14,533 nucleotides of DNA from Baffinella frigidus (Eukaryota; Cryptophyceae; Cryptomonadales; Baffinellaceae), in contig MU646548.1 of the NCBI GenBank assembly GCA_026770585.1, positions 365,889 through 380,421 of the forward strand, written 5' to 3'. Below the pieces are notes generated by a model. It had not been told where the DNA came from and made no database searches. It saw only the letters and a list, made by a program, of their open reading frames with translations. A program made the translations under genes and the position numbers. Numbering within the stretch: the first letter of the stretch is position 1; each line of letters begins with the position of its first letter. Shown here in pieces: positions 1-5,711 of the stretch.

Positions 1-36
1 AAACCCCAAACCCCAAACCCCAAACCCTAAACCTTA
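1..36 (+). repeat. Telomere-like heptamers, CCCCAAA variant
   Basis: Three tandem AAACCCC units are followed by CCCTAAA and CCTTA. The C-rich strand is on +, as in all later arrays of this window. It could be the inner edge of a left-hand subtelomere or an interstitial array cut by the window edge. Confidence 0.75.
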
Positions 37-80
37 GGTGGTAACAGCGTGCGAGAGAACGGCGCGCAAGATCCCGAAGA

Positions 81-224
81 GTGGCGGGCCGCTCCTGCAG
101 GACCTCAAGGTCAACTTAACCACGAAAAATGACTTTTGCAAAAGTTGTACGAAAGATGACTTTTTGCAAAGTTGCACTCGTGGCGGGCCGCTCGCTCATC
201 CAGGACCTCAAGGTCAACTTAACC
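81..224 (+). repeat. Direct duplication (81-122 and 180-224) with AAGATGACTTTT repeats
   Basis: GTGGCGGGCCGCTC and CAGGACCTCAAGGTCAACTT recur at 81-122 and 180-224; the second copy carries 4 extra bases between the two blocks. Around them a degenerate unit of about 25 bp (ATGACTTTT.CAAAGTTG) appears near 128, 155 and 243. The 4-base difference would shift any reading frame that crosses it. Confidence 0.75.
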
Positions 225-446
225 TTCAAAGTTGCACGCAAGATGACTTTTCCCAAAGTTGCACAGAAGAATACTTTTGCCGTGGGCCTTGTCCGTGGAG
301 GATCGAAGCGTCACGTGTTGCCGTATATAGTCTATACATGTATTATATGCGGTACAAAACGGCGATCCATGCATTGTACAGTCTATACATGTATTATACC
401 GCCGGGCCATGATCTGCCTGCCAACCCCCATACTGTGGGTATTTAG
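129..446 (+). CDS. Possible small ORF with internal peptide repeats (weak)
   Basis: An ATG-initiated frame of 105 codons. Its translation contains repeated RKMTF.KV motifs (near residues 1-16 and 43-53), the duplicated block read as SLIQDLKVNLT near residues 29-39, and a doubled VYTCII near residues 69 and 89. The repeats follow directly from DNA duplications in the same region, so they do not prove coding. I recognise no family, and there is no clear promoter or polyadenylation signal. An overlapping frame from 38 to 412 reads LLQDLKVNLT from the other copy. It could be a small lineage-specific protein, an exon, or chance. Confidence 0.18.
   Translation: MTFAKVVRKMTFCKVALVAGRSLIQDLKVNLTFKVARKMTFPKVAQKNTFAVGLVRGGSKRHVLPYIVYTCIICGTKRRSMHCTVYTCIIPPGHDLPANPHTVGI
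329..398 (+). repeat. 19-bp direct repeat AGTCTATACATGTATTATA
   Basis: The 19-mer occurs perfectly at 329-347 and 380-398, 51 bp apart. It contains the palindromic core ATACATGTAT. GC-rich bases flank both copies (GCGGTA after the first, CCGCCG after the second). It could be a duplicated protein-binding site or an element end. Confidence 0.6.
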
Positions 447-678
447 GCTGTAAGGGCACCTAAGAATGCAAGGTTATGAGGCCTCCAAAGTAGAACCACT
501 TAGGCTTCCAACACAAACCTCGAGGGACCTGTCACGTCCGACACGTCCAAAATTAGTACCGGGCTGGAACAAGGCGGTACAAAAAGTTACTACTGTCACG
601 TCCATTCCTGCGTCCATTCAATATATATAAGCCACACTGCCAAGATTTCTTCGTCCGCCAGACACACACGAGACTTGA
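447..678. other. Unique-looking spacer without a supported gene
   Basis: I see no supported ORF. The segment carries a repeated CTGTCACGTCC (529-539 and 593-603) and the TATA-like site listed separately. Otherwise nothing is recognised. Confidence 0.4.
622..631 (+). promoter_or_regulatory. TATA-like element
   Basis: TATATATAAG sits in otherwise moderate-GC sequence, with duplicated CTGTCACGTCC motifs upstream. Initiation about 25-35 bases downstream would fall near 650-665, just before the foldback at 679. No convincing ORF follows, so this is a motif match only. Confidence 0.2.
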
Positions 679-800
679 CTACGGTAGGCCGTAGGGGCCT
701 AGGGGGGCTCCTACGAACAACTCGGGCCTAGGGGCCCTACTGCCTACCGTAGACAGTACCGTAGGCCTAACTACCTGGTTTTCAGGACGTTATCCTATGA
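679..800 (+). repeat. CTACGGTAGG foldback, copy A
   Basis: CTACGGTAGGCCGTAGGGGC near 679-698 is nearly the reverse complement of the sequence ending CTGCCTACCGTAG at 752. A second half follows, ACCGTAGGCCTAACTAC, then TTTTCAG and a CCTATGAA tail near 794. The same order (GGCCCTAC, CTACCGTAG, ACCGTAGGC, TTTCAG, CCTATGAA) recurs in the tandem units at 5603-6200, so this is a dispersed element. Confidence 0.65.
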
Positions 801-809
801 ACACCGCGT

Positions 810-845
810 AGTGTTAGACACGCGAGAAAGCGTGTCCAATACACT
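810..845 (+). other. Stem-loop
   Basis: GACACGC pairs perfectly with GCGTGTC around a GAGAAA loop. The stem extends through AGTGT/ACACT after a small bulge. It lies immediately after foldback copy A. No function is assigned. Confidence 0.5.
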
Positions 846-1069
846 GCGAGCCAGGATGTTTTACCGTAAGTCAACAAAGCTGATCCTCGGCAGTTAGTTG
901 CCGTTTCGTTTAGATGGACGTGCTCTGGGAGCAGGCTTTTGGCTTAAGGCGCTGGCTTTCAGGGGGAGTTGACTTAGGTGATTTTTCTGGCTCCGAGTGC
1001 AATACGCCCCACGGCATCCTCGATCGTCCAGAGGAATCACGCATGCGCTTGGGTTGATACGATTCACAC
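846..1069. other. No gene recognised
   Basis: I see no conserved motif or credible ORF. Short minus-strand frames here have no recognisable domain. Confidence 0.4.
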
Positions 1070-1165
1070 AAATCAAATTTGATCGGATTCAAATTTGACA
1101 AGAATCAAATATGGTATGATTTAGATATTATGTGATTCAAATTTGATTTGATTCAAATATTATTA
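1070..1165 (+). repeat. AT-rich GATTCAAATTTG repeats
   Basis: Repeated (GATT)CAAATTTGAT blocks, each containing the palindrome CAAATTTG. Outer copies are in partly inverted arrangement around an ATGATTTAGATATTATG centre. The same words recur at 1542-1587 and inside the short spacers at 3106-3126 and 3483-3520. Confidence 0.6.
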
Positions 1166-1348
1166 TTATTGGTTCTACCCGGGAGAGCTATTCGTCTTAT
1201 CCAGATAACTGTGTGCTCCTCCGGCACGGGCCATCTAATATGAAACTCAATTATTTTTCCAGAATTATCTCCAAACGTCAACGATTCCCGCACAATTTTT
1301 AAAACTACGTTGGGGCTTCTGAAAAGGATTAGTCCTCGTAGTTGCATT
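1166..1348. other. Unique-looking sequence without a supported gene
   Basis: A 77-codon minus-strand frame (1386 to 1153) spans this stretch with ordinary amino-acid composition. It matches no family I know, its start lies inside a MITE-like arm and its end inside AT repeats. It could be a gene remnant. Confidence 0.3.
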
Positions 1349-1487
1349 TCATATGGAAACAGTTTTAATTCATAAACTTGGTTCACTGAAATTCACTACA
1401 CATAACGATCTTTACTATTAATACTAAAGCAAACGTGTAGTAACTTAGATTGAATCCAAGTTTACAAATTAAAGGTGTTTCCGCATG
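1349..1487. mobile_element. MITE-like element, GGAAAC family, copy 1
   Basis: The two halves form a long imperfect inverted repeat. TCATATGGAAAC, TTTAATT, AAACTTGG and ACTACAC on the left are mirrored on the right as GTGTAGTAA, CCAAGTTT, AATTAAA and GTTTCCGCATGA. The centre (CTTTACTATTAATACTAAAG) matches the centre of related copies near 7193, 8403 and 9738. There is no coding capacity, so any movement would depend on a transposase elsewhere. Confidence 0.65.
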
Positions 1488-1508
1488 AGGTTCAAGCTTG
1501 GATTCGTG

Positions 1509-1615
1509 TGCAGGCGGCGGCGCGCACGGCGGGCCGCCGAACTTTGATTTGATTCAAATTTGATTTGATTCAAATTTGATTTGATTTGCAGGCGGCGGCA
1601 CGGACCGCGGGCCGC
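1509..1615 (+). repeat. GC-rich direct repeat around a TTTGATTTGATTCAAA array
   Basis: TGCAGGCGGCGGC with a downstream CGGGCCGC occurs at 1509-1537 and 1587-1615, period 78. Between them TTTGATTTGATTCAAA is repeated about 2.5 times (1542-1587). The tandem duplication juxtaposes very GC-rich and very AT-rich words. Confidence 0.65.
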
Positions 1616-1654
1616 GCGGCGCAGGATGTCCTCCGCCGCTCGCGGGTGACACCC

Positions 1655-2030
1655 TGAACCCCAAATCCTAACCCCTTACCCCCACACCCTAAACCCCTGC
1701 CCTCAACCCCAAACCCTAGCCCCTTACCCCCACAACCTAAACCCCTACCCTCAACCCCAAACCCTAAAAACTAAACCCGAACCCACAAACCCTAAACCCT
1801 GAAACCTAAATCCTGAACCCTAAAGCCCAAACTCTGAATCCTTAACCCTAAACCCCAAACACTAAACTCTAAACCCTAATCCCCAAACCCTAAACCCTAA
1901 ACTCTAAACTCCCAACCCTAACCCATAATCTCTAAACCCTACGCCGCTTACCCCAAACCCTACACCTCAAACTCCACACCTCAGCCCCCCAACCCCAAAC
2001 CCTCAACCCCTCAAACCTCACCCCCTCCAC
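1655..2030 (+). repeat. Degenerate telomere-like array (CCCTAAA, CCCCAAA)
   Basis: About 370 bp of 7-bp units such as CCCTAAA, CCCTGAA, CCCCAAA and CTCTAAA with frequent substitutions. The C-rich strand is on +. The array ends in a pyrimidine-rich CCCCCTCCACAG that directly abuts the island at 2033. Confidence 0.85.
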
Positions 2031-2032
2031 AG

Positions 2033-2068
2033 GGAACGCCCATTCTCGTCCTGAGAGCGGGCGGATCT
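2033..2068 (+). pseudogene. Decayed VRPL-family exon-like island, copy 0
   Basis: It follows CCCTCCACAG. The sequence resembles the islands at 2188, 2385 and 2544 (CGCCC.TTCTCGT) but carries one extra base near the start and an in-frame stop (TGA) in the aligned frame. I read it as a degraded copy. Confidence 0.3.
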
Positions 2069-2087
2069 CACCCCCAAACCCCAATTT

Positions 2088-2156
2088 TCAAACCCCAAAC
2101 CCCAAACCCCAAACCTCAAACCCCAAACCCCAAACCCCAAACACCTATCCCCAAAC
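2088..2156 (+). repeat. CCCCAAA array
   Basis: Nearly uniform AAACCCC units. The minus strand reads TTTGGGG, which could form G-quadruplexes. The following segment AAACCGTGAACCCTGAT recurs at 2350-2366, showing that the array, acceptor-like end and island were duplicated together. Confidence 0.8.
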
Positions 2157-2187
2157 CGTGAACCCTGATCCCCACACCCTCCACTAG

Positions 2188-2228
2188 GTGCGCCCGCTCT
2201 TGTTTGCAGAGCTAGAGGAGCTACATCC
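2188..2228 (+). CDS. VRPL-family exon-like island, copy 1
   Basis: It follows CCCTCCACTAG. The first eleven codons read VRPLLFAELEE. The alignable stretch ends near ELEE and the sequence runs into CCCC-rich repeat with no clear GT donor. Compared with copy 2 it differs by S/L, V/A and R/L. The function is unknown. It is probably an incomplete duplicate of the island at 2544. Confidence 0.3.
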
Positions 2229-2272
2229 AAACCCCTCCACACTGCACCCCCAACCCCCAACCCCCAACCCCA

Positions 2273-2322
2273 AACACCAAACACCAAACACCAAACACCA
2301 AACACTAAACACTAAACACCAA
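2273..2322 (+). repeat. AAACACC heptamer array, first block
   Basis: Tandem AAACACC/AAACACT units. The period stays at 7 bp as in telomere-like arrays, but the variant is specific to this block and to 2418-2497. Confidence 0.8.
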
Positions 2323-2384
2323 ACACTTATCACCAAACCCATATCCCCCAAACCGTGAACCCTGATCTCTCCACCCTCCACCAG

Positions 2385-2417
2385 GTGCGCCCGCTCTCGT
2401 TTGTCGAGCGAGAGGAC
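2385..2417 (+). CDS. VRPL-family exon-like island, copy 2
   Basis: It follows a pyrimidine-rich end CTCTCCACCCTCCACCAG. Eleven codons read VRPLSFVERED, almost identical to the start of copy 3. After GAC the sequence turns abruptly into AAACACC repeats. The 33 nt match copy 3 except CGC/CGG (silent) and GAC/GAG. I infer a truncated duplicate of the copy-3 exon. Confidence 0.35.
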
Positions 2418-2497
2418 CCAAACACCAAACACCAAACACCAAACACCAAACACCAAACACCAAACACCAAACACCAAACACCAAACACCAAACACCA
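2418..2497 (+). repeat. AAACACC heptamer array, second block
   Basis: About eleven nearly perfect AAACACC units, among the most uniform heptamer arrays in the window, followed by AAACCCA units to about 2530. Long minus-strand frames rich in FGVWCLV are translations of this repeat. Confidence 0.9.
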
Positions 2498-2543
2498 CAC
2501 CCCCAAACCCAAAACCCAAAACCCAAACACTACAAACCTTCAG

Positions 2544-2636
2544 GTGCGGCCGCTCTCGTTTGTCGAGCGAGAGGAGCAGCGTGCACGGGACGCGGGTGAG
2601 GAGGCTGCCGCGCACCGCGCTGTTGTTGAGGAACAG
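2544..2636 (+). CDS. VRPL-family exon-like island, copy 3 (full length, 93 nt)
   Basis: Preceded by CTACAAACCTTCAG and followed by GTGCCTCTC, so it has acceptor-like and donor-like borders. The 93 nt are exactly 31 codons: VRPLSFVEREEQ, then RARDAGEE, then AAAHRAVVEEQ, a charged, helix-prone peptide. The first third is repeated at 2188 and 2385 and the last third at 2848-2914. In the last ten codons (AAHRAVVEEQ) all four differences from the 2914 copy are synonymous (CAC/CAT, GTT/GTC twice, GAA/GAG), which suggests past or present selection on protein. I recognise no family. Confidence 0.45.
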
Positions 2637-2640
2637 GTGC

Positions 2641-2790
2641 CTCTCTCTCCCGCACACACACACACTCTCTCTCTCTCGCTCTCGCTCTCGCTCTCGCTCT
2701 CTCTCTTTCTCTCTCTCCCCCTCCCTCCCTCCCTCCCTCCCTCCCTCCCTCCCTCTCTCTATACATATACATCTCCTTCTCTCCCCCCTC
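2641..2790 (+). repeat. CT / CTCGCT / CCCT microsatellite tract
   Basis: CACACA leads into CTCTCT, CTCGCT repeats and then (CCCT)n from about 2718 to 2752, followed by a short TATACATATACAT and CTCC-rich sequence. It lies directly downstream of the GT at 2637 and could serve as a polypyrimidine tract for a following acceptor. Confidence 0.9.
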
Positions 2791-2847
2791 CTGCCGGCCA
2801 GGGTGCACAGCAGCGCCGACCGCGTCTAGCCTCTCCCTCCCAGCCAG

Positions 2848-2914
2848 CCTCCCTGGAGGAGCAACGGACGCGGATGACGAGCCTGCCGCGCATCGCGCTG
2901 TCGTCGAGGAGCAG
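2848..2914 (+). CDS. Exon-like island, AAHRAVVEEQ copy
   Basis: Preceded by CTCTCCCTCCCAGCCAG and followed by GTCTCCCTC. Read in the frame that ends on CAG, the last codons are PAAHRAVVEEQ, matching the end of the 2544-2636 island with only synonymous changes in the last ten codons. Near GAGGAGCA the upstream part carries a 7-nt length difference, so the two copies share the frame only downstream. The acceptor could be the AG at 2843 or 2847. It may be an alternative or decayed exon. Confidence 0.38.
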
Positions 2915-3003
2915 GTCTCCCTCTCTCTCTCTCTCTCTCCCGCCCTCTCTCTCTCTCTCGCTCGCTCTCTCCGTGTCTCTCTCTCTCGCTCTCTCTCTCT
3001 CTG
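2915..3003 (+). repeat. CT microsatellite after the island
   Basis: Almost pure CTCTCT with CTCGCT interruptions begins within five bases of the GT donor, as after the island ending at 2636. Island and microsatellite were duplicated together. Confidence 0.9.
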
Positions 3004-3061
3004 GTGCCATATGTACAAAACCAGTGCGGTCAGCCATAACCTGTCTGATGTTTGTTCGCAG

Positions 3062-3098
3062 GTGGCGACCTTGCCGACCTTGGGCCACAACCTGTACG
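3062..3098 (+). CDS. GHNLY-family exon-like island, copy 1 (37 nt)
   Basis: Bounded by TTTGTTCGCAG on the left and GTGAACCAAATC on the right. Twelve codons read VATLPTLGHNLY plus one extra base. The downstream spacer GTGAACCAAATC...TTTGAATCTCAG resembles the spacer after copy 2, so exon and intron-like flank were duplicated together. A remnant of the same word (GCCATAACCTGTCTG) lies just upstream near 3033. The function is unknown. Confidence 0.42.
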
Positions 3099-3198
3099 GT
3101 GAACCAAATCAAATCAAATTTGAATCTCAGAGAGCACCCTCTCAAGACTGGTACGTGGTCCGGGTTTCAAATTGTCAGATCATGTTAATAGGGTAACT

Positions 3199-3337
3199 GA
3201 CCAAAAATGGGGTAGTTAGGCCTACGGGATTGCCTAGGACCTCCTACTGTAGGCCAAAATCCTAGAACTTTTTGGTCATAGGAGCCCTACGGCCTACGGT
3301 AGGCAATTCCGTAGGCCTAACTACCCCATTTTTGGTC
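3199..3337. repeat. Perfect 29-bp foldback, CTACGG family, copy B
   Basis: The 29 bases at 3199-3227 (GACCAAAAATGGGG... to CCTACGG) are the exact reverse complement of 3309-3337. Pairing continues inside with ATTGCCTA, and nested GCCCTACGGCCTACGGTAGG words lie near the centre. TCATAGG at 3277 and CCTATGA at 3344 form an inner inverted pair. The element lies between islands 3062-3098 and 3430-3475, so it would be intronic if those are exons. Confidence 0.85.
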
Positions 3338-3429
3338 CGTTAGCCTATGAATGTAGTAATTTCCCCCTGGAATCGACAGCCGGACCGATCACGCACTAAT
3401 CTCAAGAGAGGTTCTCCCTCTCTCAACAG

Positions 3430-3475
3430 GTGGCGACCGGGCCGACCGTTGGCCATAACCTGTACCCGTACCGGG
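3430..3475 (+). CDS. GHNLY-family exon-like island, copy 2 (46 nt)
   Basis: Preceded by GGTTCTCCCTCTCTCAACAG, a strong acceptor-like tract, and followed by GTGAAGTGAATC. Fifteen codons read VATGPTVGHNLYPYR plus one base. It is exactly 9 nt longer than copies 1 and 3, so the end phase is kept. The CAC/CAT difference from copy 1 is silent. The spacer to the next copy is only 51 nt (3476-3526), runs GTGAAG to ATCTCAGCAG and is AT-rich, like a minimal intron. Confidence 0.45.
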
Positions 3476-3526
3476 GTGAAGTGAATCAAACCAAATTTGA
3501 ATTTGATTTTGTTTGAATCTCAGCAG

Positions 3527-3563
3527 GTGGCGTCCTGGTCGAGCTTCCGCCATAACCTGTACT
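3527..3563 (+). CDS. GHNLY-family exon-like island, copy 3 (37 nt)
   Basis: Preceded by TTTGAATCTCAGCAG and followed by GTGCCACC. Twelve codons read VASWSSFRHNLY plus one base, the same 37 nt as copy 1. It overlaps at its right border with the start of a MITE-like end (CCACCAACCCTGAC at 3567), so the donor-like GT may partly come from the element insertion. Confidence 0.4.
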
Positions 3564-3566
3564 GTG

Positions 3567-3596
3567 CCACCAACCCTGACGGGCTCGACGATTTTT
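3567..3596 (+). mobile_element. CCACCAACCC element, partial end
   Basis: CCACCAACCCTGACGGGCTC followed by GACGATTTTT matches the left end of the complete copies at 3675 and 4058. No right end is found close by. The intervening 3597-3674 carries TGGTGGTGGGA near 3640-3650, which may be an eroded partner end. Confidence 0.5.
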
Positions 3597-3674
3597 ACTG
3601 CATTACCCGACCTGGTTATACGCTGCTACGGGTTGCAGGTGGTGGTGGGACACCTCGGGTTTAGGGCCAAACTG

Positions 3675-3823
3675 CCACCAACCCTCACGGGCTGAGCAAC
3701 TCGACGGTTTTCGATGTTCGGTCTCAAGGCGAAATGGCTCCACAGACGCCGGAATCCGTCGGCCTTCAAGGGAAATACGTGACCTCAAATTCGACGATTT
3801 GCGCAGGCTGTGAGGGTTGGTGG
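3675..3823. mobile_element. CCACCAACCC MITE-like element, copy A
   Basis: CCACCAACCCTCACGGGCTG...CTCGACG at the left is mirrored by CGACGATTTGCGCAGGCTGT then GAGGGTTGGTGG at the right. Length is about 149 bp with no coding capacity. The inner sequence GGAATCCGTCGGCCTTCAAG resembles the centre of copy B. Confidence 0.7.
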
Positions 3824-3928
3824 TGGGTACGCGCACCACTAGCGCCGTGCGCTCGGTCGTGTATGTCAACTTAATAAACCTCGGAGTGTATGTCAACTTA
3901 ACAAACCTCGGCGTTCCCCTCTCGATAG
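3824..3928 (+). repeat. Short tandem duplication TGTATGTCAACTTAA
   Basis: GTGTATGTCAACTTAA.AAACCTCGG occurs twice (about 3859-3884 and 3887-3910). It leads into CCCCTCTCGATAG immediately before the island at 3929. Nothing else is recognised. Confidence 0.55.
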
Positions 3929-3955
3929 GTGGCGGCGTGGTCGAGCTTCCGGCAC
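3929..3955 (+). CDS. GHNLY-family exon-like island, copy 4 (diverged)
   Basis: Preceded by TTCCCCTCTCGATAG. The codons read VAAWSSFRH, close to copy 3 (VASWSSFRH), with CGC/CGG and CAT/CAC silent changes. After CAC the sequence diverges; a GT occurs directly at 3956. It is probably a shortened or decayed copy. Confidence 0.32.
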
Positions 3956-3962
3956 GTGCGGC

Positions 3963-4391
3963 TCTGGCTCCAGGAAATCCAAGCCTCTCCTGAGACTCTC
4001 GAGTGCTTCCGATCCGCCCGGGTCCCCCCCCTTCCTCCCCACACAGCGGGCTACAAACCACCAACCCTCACAGTCTGGGCAAATCGGGGAAAATGGCTCC
4101 AAAAATCCCCTTGAAGGCCGTCGGATTCCGACTGCCTCCAAGGGGATTTGGTGTTTTTGACTTTTTTGATTTGCCCAAGTTGTGAGGGTTGGCGGAAGGG
4201 GGGGTTGGCTCGCCCCTATGTCCCTACGCTATTGCCTGCCGTAGCGAGTGCTTCCGATCAGCCCGGGTTTCCCCCTCCCTCCCCACACAGCGGGCTACAA
4301 AGGGATTTTTGGCCCGGTTTTCTGGCTCCAGGAAATCCAAGCCTCCCTCCGAGACTGTCGAGTGCTTCCGATCCGCCTGGGTCCCCCCCCA
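3963..4391 (+). repeat. Repeated CTGGCTCCAGGAAATCCAAG block
   Basis: CTGGCTCCAGGAAATCCAAG followed by GAGTGCTTCCGATC and poly-C occurs at 3963-4053 and 4320-4391. A shorter copy begins at 4246 and another at 4603 (GAGTGCTTCCGATCCTCCCG with poly-C). The first two end in CCCCACACAGCGGGCTACAA, the same word as the terminal repeat of the element at 4921-5083. Confidence 0.75.
4058..4195. mobile_element. CCACCAACCC MITE-like element, copy B
   Basis: Long imperfect terminal inverted repeats of about 55 bp: CCACCAACCCTCACAGTCTG, GGCAAATC and ATCCCCTTGAAGG on the left pair with CCAAGGGGAT, GATTTGCCCAAGT and TGTGAGGGTTGGCGG on the right. The centre is GCCGTCGGATTCCGACTGCC. No ORF of its own and no clear target-site duplication. 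Confidence 0.78.
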
Positions 4392-4401
4392 CTGCCCTAA
4401 C

Positions 4402-4495
4402 CCAGAAGCCCGGAACCCCGAAACCCGAAACCCGAAACCCGAAACCCAGAAAACCGAAAACCGAAACCCGAAACCCGAAAACCGAAAACCGTTCC
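4402..4495 (+). repeat. AAACCCG heptamer array
   Basis: Tandem AAACCCG/AAAACCG units, a variant of the telomere-like heptamer found here and at 13024-13385. Open frames over it (PKPETRNPK-like) are simple translations. Confidence 0.9.
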
Positions 4496-4511
4496 CGCCC
4501 CTCTCACCCCA

Positions 4512-4600
4512 CACAGGACTTCGAAGGGCTTTCGTGAATAGCCCATAAACGATAAGACAGGACCCTACGGTAGGCAATACCGTAGGGACGTATGGGGGTT
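4512..4600 (+). mobile_element. CCACACAG element, partial copy D
   Basis: CCACACAGGACTTCGAAGGG, then CCCATAAACGATAAGACAGG and a perfect 10-bp hairpin (CCCTACGGTA at 4563-4572 with TACCGTAGGG at 4578-4587), ending in GGGGGTTCC. The order matches the copy at 4921, but the right terminus is missing. Confidence 0.65.
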
Positions 4601-4645
4601 CCGAGTGCTTCCGATCCTCCCGCCCCCCCCCCCCCCATTCAAAGG

Positions 4646-4885
4646 CTACAGGGAACACTTTTGAACGGGGATTAGATCATTTTGTTCAATGTGTGTTGGA
4701 AATGGTCACGTTGCCCCCGGACATCCGGGCCGACGGTGACCACCGTAGCCCAGTGAGCGGTAGGTTTTGGACGCTGAAAACGTGTCGTTTGAAAGCTGAA
4801 AACGCGTCTTTTCGCAGGTTATGGAAGCTGCAACACACGGTCGCGTTAGCGTCCCAGAACACACCATGTCGTGTTGAGGAATCAA
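4646..4885 (+). repeat. Dispersed repeat R, copy 1
   Basis: The block runs from GGCTACAGGGAACACTTTTG through GGAAATGGTCACGTTGC and CCCGGACATCCGGG to GGAAGCTGCAACACACGGTC. It aligns in the same order with 11963-12290. It includes one and a half copies of a 32-bp unit (GAAAGCTGAAAACGCGTCTT then TTCGCAGGTTAT at 4791-4822) that is present three times in the other copy. Confidence 0.75.
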
Positions 4886-4920
4886 CCTAATTTGACCAGT
4901 TGCCTTCTGAGAGGCCCTGG

Positions 4921-5083
4921 CCACACAGCGGACTTCGAAGGGATTTCGAATAACCCCTAAGCGACAAGATCTAGGACCCTACGGTTGGCAAACCGTAGGG
5001 ACATAGGGAGGGTTCCTACGGATAAGGTAACGGAAACTCGGGCTCTCAGCGCCCGAAAATCTCTTCGTAGCCCGCTGTGTGGC
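4921..5083. mobile_element. Complete CCACACAGCGG element with 12-bp flanking repeat
   Basis: The left end CCACACAGCGGACTTCGAAG (then GGATTT) and the right end (reverse complement CCACACAGCGGGCTACGAAG then AGATTT) match at about 23 of 26 positions. GAGAGGCCCTGG flanks the element at 4909-4920 and 5084-5095, consistent with a long target-site duplication. Inside is a hairpin (CCCTACGGTT 4977-4986 with AACCGTAGGG 4991-5000) and the word GGATAAGGTAACG near 5018. There is no coding capacity, so it would be non-autonomous. Confidence 0.75.
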
Positions 5084-5095
5084 GAGAGGCCCTGG

Positions 5096-5259
5096 AGTGG
5101 GCTTGTGAGCAAATCGGTGTTTTTTTCTTCTTCGTATACGGTGTATGCTTGGTGATATATGACTCTGGGTAGGTGACCCTCTAGCATCTTCTGTTCTTGT
5201 GTCGCCTCCCTGGCCGTGGTAGATGTAGACAGTTGTTGTATGGGTGTGCGACTGGGACA
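5096..5259. other. Spacer with no gene recognised
   Basis: Moderate composition with poly-T and TTCTTCTTCG near 5122-5136. No island or repeat family is recognised. Confidence 0.4.
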
Positions 5260-5495
5260 TGGAGAGGGGGAGGGAGAGAGAGGGAATGGGAGGGGGAGAG
5301 AGAGAGAGGGAGAGGGAGAGAGGGAATGAGAGGGAGAGGGAGAGAGAGGGAGAGGGAGAGGGGGAATGAGAGGGTGGGAGAGAGAGGGAGGGGGGGAGAG
5401 GGAATGAGAGGGTGAGAGAGAGAGAGAGAAAGGGAGAGAGGGAATGCGAGGGAGGGAGAGAGAGGGAGAGAGAGAGAGGGAATGGGAGGGGGTGG
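5260..5495 (+). repeat. GA-rich microsatellite with GGGAATGAGAGG units
   Basis: GAGAGAGGGAGAGGG-type repeats with GGGAATG(A/G)GAGG interspersed about every 25-45 bp, giving a higher-order tandem pattern. It is almost pure purine on +, so it can form triplex-type structures. Frames across it are low complexity. Confidence 0.9.
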
Positions 5496-5602
5496 AGGGG
5501 GCGCTTTTGCAGCAAGCTCGGCAGTTTCGGTGGACTGTTTGCCTTCACCGGTGGCCACCAGACGCGGAACGACTGTGTTGTTCAGCGAGTCACCCGTCAG
5601 CC
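5496..5602. other. Unique segment after the GA tract
   Basis: It begins GCGCTTTTGCAGCAAGCTCG and leads into the first tandem unit. A frame (LQQARQFRWTVCL...) is open through it and into unit 1 up to 5833. I see no family match and call no gene. Confidence 0.3.
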
Positions 5603-5675
5603 GCTGACGCAGTGCTGACGGGCGACTCTCTTAACAACACAGTCGCGACTCTCTTAACAGTGACGGCGCTGCCAG

Positions 5676-5711
5676 GTGGACAATCTACACAAGGTGGTGC
5701 GCATCGACGTG
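5676..5711 (+). CDS. DHLHKVVRID-family exon-like island, copy 1a
   Basis: Preceded by GCGCTGCCAG and followed by GTTCCTCCC. Twelve codons read VDNLHKVVRIDV. A 66-nt stretch from this GT to TTTCAG (5712-5777), or an 83-nt stretch to ATGAAG (5712-5794), holds the foldback and would be a short intron before copy 1b. Confidence 0.33.

Noticed and set aside
1153-1386. 77-codon minus-strand frame with ordinary composition
   Set aside because: No family recognised; start within a MITE-like arm and end within AT repeats. A homology search could change this.
2018-2663. Long minus-strand frames rich in FGVWCLVFG
   Set aside because: They are translations of CCCCAAA and AAACACC arrays; open in several frames because the 7-bp period lacks stops.
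2355-3188. 277-codon + frame from 2355
   Set aside because: Most of it is AAACACC and CT microsatellite. Only the short island segments within it look coding, and the frames of those islands are not all the one used by this frame.
4979-5558. Long Ser/Pro/Leu-rich minus frames and Arg/Glu/Gly-rich plus frames
   Set aside because: Low-complexity translations of the GA microsatellite and a mobile-element copy.
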